Positions 59,101 through 64,000 of a stretch of 64,000 nucleotides of DNA are shown here, one piece after another. A program made the translations under genes and the position numbers. The stretch comes from Amyelois transitella. Taxonomy: Eukaryota; Arthropoda; Insecta; Lepidoptera; Pyralidae. The stretch lies in assembly GCF_032362555.1 (NCBI RefSeq), contig NC_083519.1:1319501-1383500 (forward strand), written 5' to 3'. Numbering within the stretch: position 1 is the stretch's first letter; every line of letters starts with the position of its first letter. The notes beneath the pieces are model-generated. The model saw only the letters and a program-made list of their open reading frames with translations, was not told the DNA's origin and ran no database searches.

Positions 59101-62100
59101 GAAAAATGAAGCGCGCGACTTGTTTCAGAATTTGATGAAAATATAGGAATATTTCCTTTGAAGTTAATAAAACACTTTTGTACAGTCAAAGCTATATATG
59201 TATTGAGTGTTATAACACCATATTATAGCAAATAAATTAATTTCATTTTACTTTATTAGACCTTTAGTTACAACTTTCAACAAAAACACTTGCGCGATCT
59301 ATAGTAGTCTTTATTTCCACATTATAACCACATAAAATTAGTTTTTAGGTATTATATGATTAAGATGAACATCATATTTATCTTATTTTTAATAAATAAC
59401 ACAGTTTTTGCAATTAAATCATGTTATTTCTTTCAAAAATCCAATATTTTTCAAAATAAATCTCTCAAGGTCACGCACTTTTGAAACAGGGTCTGTTTTG
59501 AACTGATTTTCAACAATTTTTATTTTAAAGTAACAGATTAATTTCTGTTGTCTGTGGTTGCTGAGTATGTTTGAGATGTAAATTACACAATTTTAAACCA
59601 TAACGATATGTATTTTAAGCTTAAAATCGAGTTTTAATTTGTCTCGGACAGTTGGCGCACATGTGCGCCACAGCAGATTACGGTAGTGGCGCATATATGC
59701 GCCACAGCAGCTGAGAGGTTAAGCAGGCAAAAACACAAGTCATCCACATACCTGCTCGAACAAAACACACTCTGTCTTCAACGCCAGATCAGTGGGCAGC
59801 AACTCGCCGCTCCTCAGCAGCGCCGCCCCCTCCTCCCGCCCCCACACCCAAATAGGAATACGCCCGTTTTTAAAATGTCTCGCGTAATCAATAAGATTGC
59901 AGTCCAGCGACGAATTCGGGACTATCAGCGTCGGACTGGCCGTCAACATGAAGGCATCTAACGTCGCATTTATCGGGGTAATTCTCCAATGCGGACAATC
60001 GCAACGTTCCAATTCTCTCCGCCAATCAGCTGGTCTGTCAAACATGTTTAAATCTAAAGGCAGCGTTCTGTAGTAAGGCTCTTTGTATTCGAACGCGAAT
60101 AGGAGGTGGTGACGTTTCGGGAACGCGTGGTGGACGAGGGCCATAGCGATCTTCCTGCCGTTGCCTTTTGAGGAGTTCACGAAGCTGAATGTGAGGACTT
60201 TCATGTTCTGTAATGAATAGGAAAGATAATATAAATCGTTTAAAGCTCATAAAATCACGCCTCTTTCCCGGAGGGTAGGCAGAAAAAAGCTTAATGATGT
60301 TTGGAATTAATAAATAAATGACAGTCAACTTTTTCTAGAGTTGCGGTTGGATTCCAATATTACTTTGCTTTGTACTACTACAGCGCTCATCAGTTAAATA
60401 GCTCGGTATCTCTCTGGCGGCTACTAGTTCACGTGTCTAAAGCTAATCAAAAATAAATAAATCAATGCCCCCTTAAAAATTGTAAAACTACTCCTCATAA
60501 AGGTTGTAGTTATACATACATACATACATAAAAATCACGCCTCTTTCCCGGAGGGGTAGGCAGAGACTACCTCTTTCCATTTGCCACGATCTCTGCATAC
60601 TTCCTTCGCTTCATCCACACGGTTGTAGTTATTCTATGGATTTTTTTAAATGAACGTTCATCACACTTTACCTGTGACGTTTTACCATAAAAGTCACAGT
60701 GGCGCCCAACGTGGGACTACTATGACGTTTGGGGTAAAACTTTACCTTAATTATATGCATAGTTACATACCTTTTTAATATGTATTACAGAGTATAGAGA
60801 TATTTTTGTTGAATTTAAATTTTATCTCGTTTCTACTAGATAAGATAAAACAGCTACAAAGGCTTTACAAGAATTTTTTTTAGAGTTCGTAAGACTGTTC
60901 CCCTTGTCTCTTATCTTTGCGTGTTTCCAATTGCAACCCCTGTACATGTTTTATAAGAATACTAATAGATTAATTTTCAAAATAGGATACAAGGTATCGC
61001 TTATTGACGTCAACATTTCTTAAGTGTAATTTATATATACTAACGCTTCCGCAGCTCAGGTTTAGAAGGAGCGGCGGAACAAACTACACTGCAGTATTTA
61101 CAACGGACTTCAATTTCCAAATATCCACATATATTCTTCTACCTAACATATATTATATACCAATACATATATCCAATGTAGCCAAAATCACTACATAGTA
61201 TAAAACAAAGTAGCTATTTTAGTCTGTTTGTCTGTATGCTTAAATCTTTAAAATTACGCAACAGATTTTGATGCGGTTTTTTGTAACAGGTAGAGTGATT
61301 CAAGAGGAAGGATTTATGTATAATAACATTTATAATTTTGCACCCGTGCGAAGCCGGGGCGGGTCGCTAGTCAATGAAATAAATCGTCCAATACCTTGCA
61401 TATGACTTGGAGGCCTTTGACCTTTTCCGGCATGTCTCCGTTGAGGCCCACTCGTCTCCGCCGCACGGGACCCCCGTCGGTCATCCATATAGCCCCCACA
61501 CCCGTTAGGGGCACGTCATGCGGTCCTAGTAAGTAGTTGCGTTGGCAGCTTTCCTGTTGATGTAAAATCTATAAATGACTATCACAAGTCAATTGTTGAA
61601 AAGGGGACTATTTTTTTAATTTTCTACTTGACTGGTTAGGAACGGCAAGACCCAGCATATTTTATCAAAATGACTTATATATATATACACATACTGCGTG
61701 TGATAAAGCAGTCTTCACTTCAAACGTCTAATGATGGTTTATAAAATACTAGAGGTCGCCCGCGACTTCGTTCGCGTGGAATCAATCCTGCGGGAACTCC
61801 TATTATTCTGGGTCTTCAGCTACCTACATACCAAATTTTCGTAATCGAGTCAGTAGTGTTTGCGTGAAAGAGTAACAAACATCCATACTGACATCCTGAC
61901 ATACTCACAAACTTTCGCATTTATAATATTAGTATGTACTCACATCGTACGGGGAATGTTCCAACGGCACAAAAGACAACTTGTAGTTTGTCACGAAGAG
62001 TGACCCCATGCGCCCCTGGTCCCTTTCGCTGAGGGGAGTCAGCATTATCACATTGTGCGCCGCCCCCACTACCAGTTCTCCTAAAAAAAAGTTAAAATAT

Positions 62101-63715
62101 TTATTGTTATCAAACATCTCGATTTGACAACATTGACGGCCTGTGTGGCGCAGTGGTAGTACGCTTGTCTGTGACACCGGAGGTCCCGGGTTCGAATCCC
62201 GGTCAGGGCGTGATGAGAAAAGAACTTTTTCTGATCGGCCTGGGTCTTGGACGTTTATCTATATAAGTATTTATTATAAAATATAGTATCGTTAAGTTAG
62301 TATCTCGTAACACAAGTCTCGAACTTACTTCGATATAGACATGATTATAAGTATGTGTGTATAAATGTTCATATTATGACCTAAAAGAAGAATCTCTCTT
62401 TTTCCATAAGTGGTTAAACTAATACCGTGTTATGTATTAATTAATTCACTGGCTAATTCGCCAGTGGTCAATTGTATAATGAGTCAGACAAACAATGACC
62501 TTGTTGACACTTCAAATGCTTAGATAAAGCTTAAACACGACCAATTTTAAAATTCCATATAAATATTTAATTTACTTTGTTTATGAACTAAATTTTGTGT
62601 TGATATTGAAATTAGTCTGTTTACAATAATATGAGGGCAGTATGCGATTATCGTTTTAGTTTTCGGTGTATAGGTAATTAAAGGAATATAACATACACAC
62701 ATAAAATCACGCCTTTTTTTGGAGGGGTAAGCAGAGACTATATCTTTCCGCTTGTCACGATCTCTGCATACTTCTTTCGCTTCATCCACGTATGTTATCC
62801 TATATGCACCAATAAAAAAATATCCTCTGAATGTCGCAAAAGGCGACTAAGGATTCTTGAGATTCTTCTTTCAGGCAATGGGAAACTTATCATTATTTGA
62901 TTTCTATAATTAAACCAAACAGCTGAACTATTGGCTCTGTCTAACCCGCAAGGGATATAGACGTGATTTTATGTAGTACATATGTATGTTTGTATATGGA
63001 ATAATAAGTTCTTGGCGGTTCTTTTCGTGCGTAGGAATTTCCATACCTTTTTTAATTTCCGACATACATCATACGTCACATTATATCTATCATTTTCGTT
63101 CAAAAAGAAGGTCACATTAACGTCACAATCGCAAGGTCTGGTCGGAAGTTTCTTCAGCCTTGGAGCGCTGGACCAGAAAAAGATTTTTTATCACTAGCAC
63201 AGCACAGGTAACTTGTGCAATACGCACTGAGCGTGAAGACACTACAAGATAAAAGTATTCTGTATTAAGACCGCTACACCACGAATTCTGGTCATATAAA
63301 TAAAAAAAAGAAAGATGTAAGAAACTGCTGGCCACTCTTTGGACTATCAGCGTTTACCAAGTTAAGAAGCTCGCTATCATCTAGCGGCTACTTGCTGAAT
63401 CTCGTGTCTATAGTTTAACCCACGACCTCTTTCAACTTTAAAAACTATTCAAAATAAAGTTTGTCTTTATTACATTTCTTTTTTAATTATTACAAATTTT
63501 TCGTACCTGCGTCGTTTTACGAAAACGCGGCAACATATTGAATGCGTCAATGTATTTAACTTTGTCGCGCAAGTCCGTGGCATGGACCAAAATAACGAAA
63601 CAACATAAAAGAAAAAAAAAATACTGGACCGATTTCGAGAAATTAACACGAAAGCAAAATCCAGCGCTAGAGCTAGTAGATAAATAAATTACGTACCAGT
63701 CTGTAAGGACACCAT
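53197..63715 (-). CDS. Myotubularin-related pseudophosphatase, MTMR10/11/12 group (complete)
   Basis: Thirteen exons in one frame, 695 residues: 63697-63715 (ATG; MVSLQTG), 61944-62080, 61395-61553, 59752-60207, 58198-58365, 57397-57526, 56917-57052, 56298-56547, 55662-55775 (uncertain cassette), 54910-55030, 54410-54582, 53946-54107 and 53197-53259. A PH-GRAM part covers about residues 1-110 (GSLFVTNYKLSFVPLE). The phosphatase-like part includes RIPIWVWGREEGAALLRSGE, LQEGDGVDYCAVVSSLTQLL and DPYFRTISGFQSLIQKEWVA. Where active myotubularins have the Cys-X5-Arg loop, this protein has L-Q-E-G-D-G-V-D-Y, without Cys and Arg, so it should be inactive. Known role of the group: adapters that bind and regulate active myotubularins on endosomal phosphoinositides. 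PVWDWSEQFSEQDKALFYNP and a C-terminal coiled coil (LKEIQQLNEKLSQLSI) also match. The last exon is short and inferred from frame and acceptor. Confidence 0.93.
53742..53812 (+). repeat. Direct repeat, second copy
   Basis: Pairs with 52060-52135; lies in the last intron of the MTMR gene. Next to it a smaller repeated block with GAGAGAAGATAAGAC occurs at about 53700-53730 and 53840-53880. Confidence 0.85.
55662..55775 (-). CDS. MTMR cassette exon, probably born by partial duplication of exon 8
   Basis: Phase 0 at both ends with a GT donor (AAG-GTAATC) and an AG acceptor, so it can be kept or skipped (38 residues, ETYLSSSEETEGAISHASNT). Its sequence and upstream flank align loosely with the 3' half of exon 8 (56298-56547): ETYLTTLWDCAHNH there, and plus-strand AAGGTACGTTTCCG against AAGGTAGGTTTCCG, GATTTGTTAGTT against AATTTGTTAGTT. 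No counterpart is evident in vertebrate MTMR10. It could be a real alternative exon or a pseudo-exon with an open frame. Confidence 0.45.
56812..56905 (+). repeat. Family A repeat, 5' fragment
   Basis: TTCCATCTCTTTCCCATGGA, TCGTAAGAGGCGACTAGGGG; abuts MTMR exon 7 at its donor side. Confidence 0.75.
57581..57786 (+). repeat. Family B repeat, full copy
   Basis: AGAGGCCGCCCGCGACTTCG, CGCGGGAACTCCGGGATAAA, CTTTCGCATTTATAATATAA; MTMR intron 5. Confidence 0.85.
57885..58115 (+). repeat. Irregular cluster of AGTTTCTC motifs
   Basis: AGTTTCTC, or the same with one change, occurs about seven times at uneven spacing (for example near 57889, 58003, 58030, 58049, 58070, 58094). Within it, 57945-57982 (AGCAGGAGGTATTTACTCGA then GGCGGCGTAA) resembles plus-strand sequence of MTMR exon 5 at about 58311-58343. 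Confidence 0.6.
58430..58600 (-). repeat. Family A repeat copy, reversed
   Basis: Plus-strand GATGGAATTGCGATTCAATT, AGTGACAGGTTGCTAGCCAA and ACGACATCCACGGGGAAAAG are the reverse of the family; MTMR intron 4. Confidence 0.7.
60515..60625 (+). repeat. Family C repeat copy
   Basis: AAAATCACGCCTCTTTCCCG, GAGGGGTAGGCAGAGACTAC; a short extra piece lies at 60247-60285. MTMR intron 3. Confidence 0.8.
60965..61110 (-). repeat. Family D repeat copy, reversed
   Basis: Plus-strand TTTTCAAAATAGGATACAAG, CGCTTATTGACGTCAA and GGAGCGGCGGAACAAACTAC match the reverse of 14515-14665. Confidence 0.75.
61748..61934 (+). repeat. Family B repeat copy
   Basis: TAGAGGTCGCCCGCGACTTC to CTTTCGCATTTATAATATTA; ends 10 nt from the donor of MTMR exon 2. 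Another retroelement-like tail (GCACCCGTGCGAAGCCGGGG) ends near 61372. Confidence 0.8.
62137..62345 (+). repeat. tRNA-derived SINE
   Basis: TGTGGCGCAGTGGTAGTACG and GGTCCCGGGTTCGAATCCCG followed by the same body as the 47276 copy (ATGAGAAAAGAACTTTTTCT, TAGTATCTCGTAACACAAGT). Confidence 0.88.
62695..62795 (+). repeat. Family C repeat copy
   Basis: ATAAAATCACGCCTTTTTTT, GGAGGGGTAAGCAGAGACTA, CTTTCGCTTCATCCACG. Confidence 0.8.
62815..62985 (+). repeat. Family A repeat copy
   Basis: GTCGCAAAAGGCGACTAAGG, AAACAGCTGAACTATTGGCT, AAGGGATATAGACGTGATTT. Confidence 0.75.
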
Positions 63716-64000
63716 CACTACACCATCACCCAACAAAATAAGACGGTCACTTTGTGCCCACTGCCTACCATAACCTCACTGGGGTTGCATAAATGGGCAT
63801 ACAGTTAGGTAGATCGCACGTCACGCATACGTAATCATATCTATTATAATATTTACATCATTGGTGCGAAGTAAGACGTCATTTCAATAATAGAGACCTC
63901 ACGCGTTGGTTCATTGAAAATATAGATGCTCGGATAAAATTGGACGACTTTTACAGTGAATAAGTAAATATTTGCGACTTCGTGCGCGTGGAATTTACAT
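63716..64000. other. 5' flank of the MTMR gene
   Basis: Above the start ATG at 63713-63715 (minus strand) lies the presumed leader and promoter. An upstream ATG a few bases before the chosen start is followed two codons later by TAG, so the chosen ATG is the first usable one in frame with exon 2. The right edge (63972-64000) begins another family B repeat. Confidence 0.45.

Larger units (their letters stand above)
62081..63696. other. First MTMR intron, repeat-filled
   Basis: Holds the tRNA-SINE at 62137, family C at 62695 and family A at 62815. No further exon needed: the 19-nt first coding exon joins exon 2 in phase 1. Confidence 0.6.

Overview
The window looks like lepidopteran (moth or butterfly) nuclear DNA. 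Introns and intergenic DNA are AT-rich, genes are split into many small exons with GT-AG borders, and several short repeat families recur on both strands, including tRNA-headed SINEs. All calls come from reading the sequence and remembered protein families; no search was run.

Layout. 1-6683 (-): 5' part of a large unrecognised serine/charge-rich protein, eight exons, running off the left edge. 8269-27660 (-): a complete RALGAPB orthologue (Ral GTPase-activating protein, non-catalytic beta subunit). I could phase 28 coding exons into one 1396-residue frame. 27661-29733: its probable 5' leader and promoter. 29734-31460 (-): a small DUF1091-type gene, first exon not found. 31850-40100: a transposon graveyard holding a TA-flanked pogo-like element, a broken multi-copy 'DFSENY' gene, a 1.3 kb near-perfect palindrome inserted in that gene, and a LINE tail. 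41263-41889 (-): BAP31. 43456-46657 (+): metaxin-1, head to head with BAP31. 46658-53196: repeat-rich intergenic DNA. 53197-63715 (-): a complete myotubularin-related pseudophosphatase of the MTMR10/11/12 group.

The host genes are housekeeping genes without an evident shared pathway, although BAP31 (ER) and metaxin-1 (mitochondrial outer membrane) form a divergent pair. The most unusual signal is a recurrent pattern inside RALGAPB and the MTMR gene. Pieces of exons with their splice borders are repeated in neighbouring introns as decaying tandem copies (RALGAPB exons 5, 11, 13 and 19; MTMR exons 5 and 8). Several introns of both genes also share a motif near the 5' splice site ending in GCCTRGTAC; in four MTMR introns the first ~35 nt are alike. 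The second candidate is the palindrome at 35288-36577 (about 550-bp arms, ~190-bp loop), which could give a long hairpin RNA.
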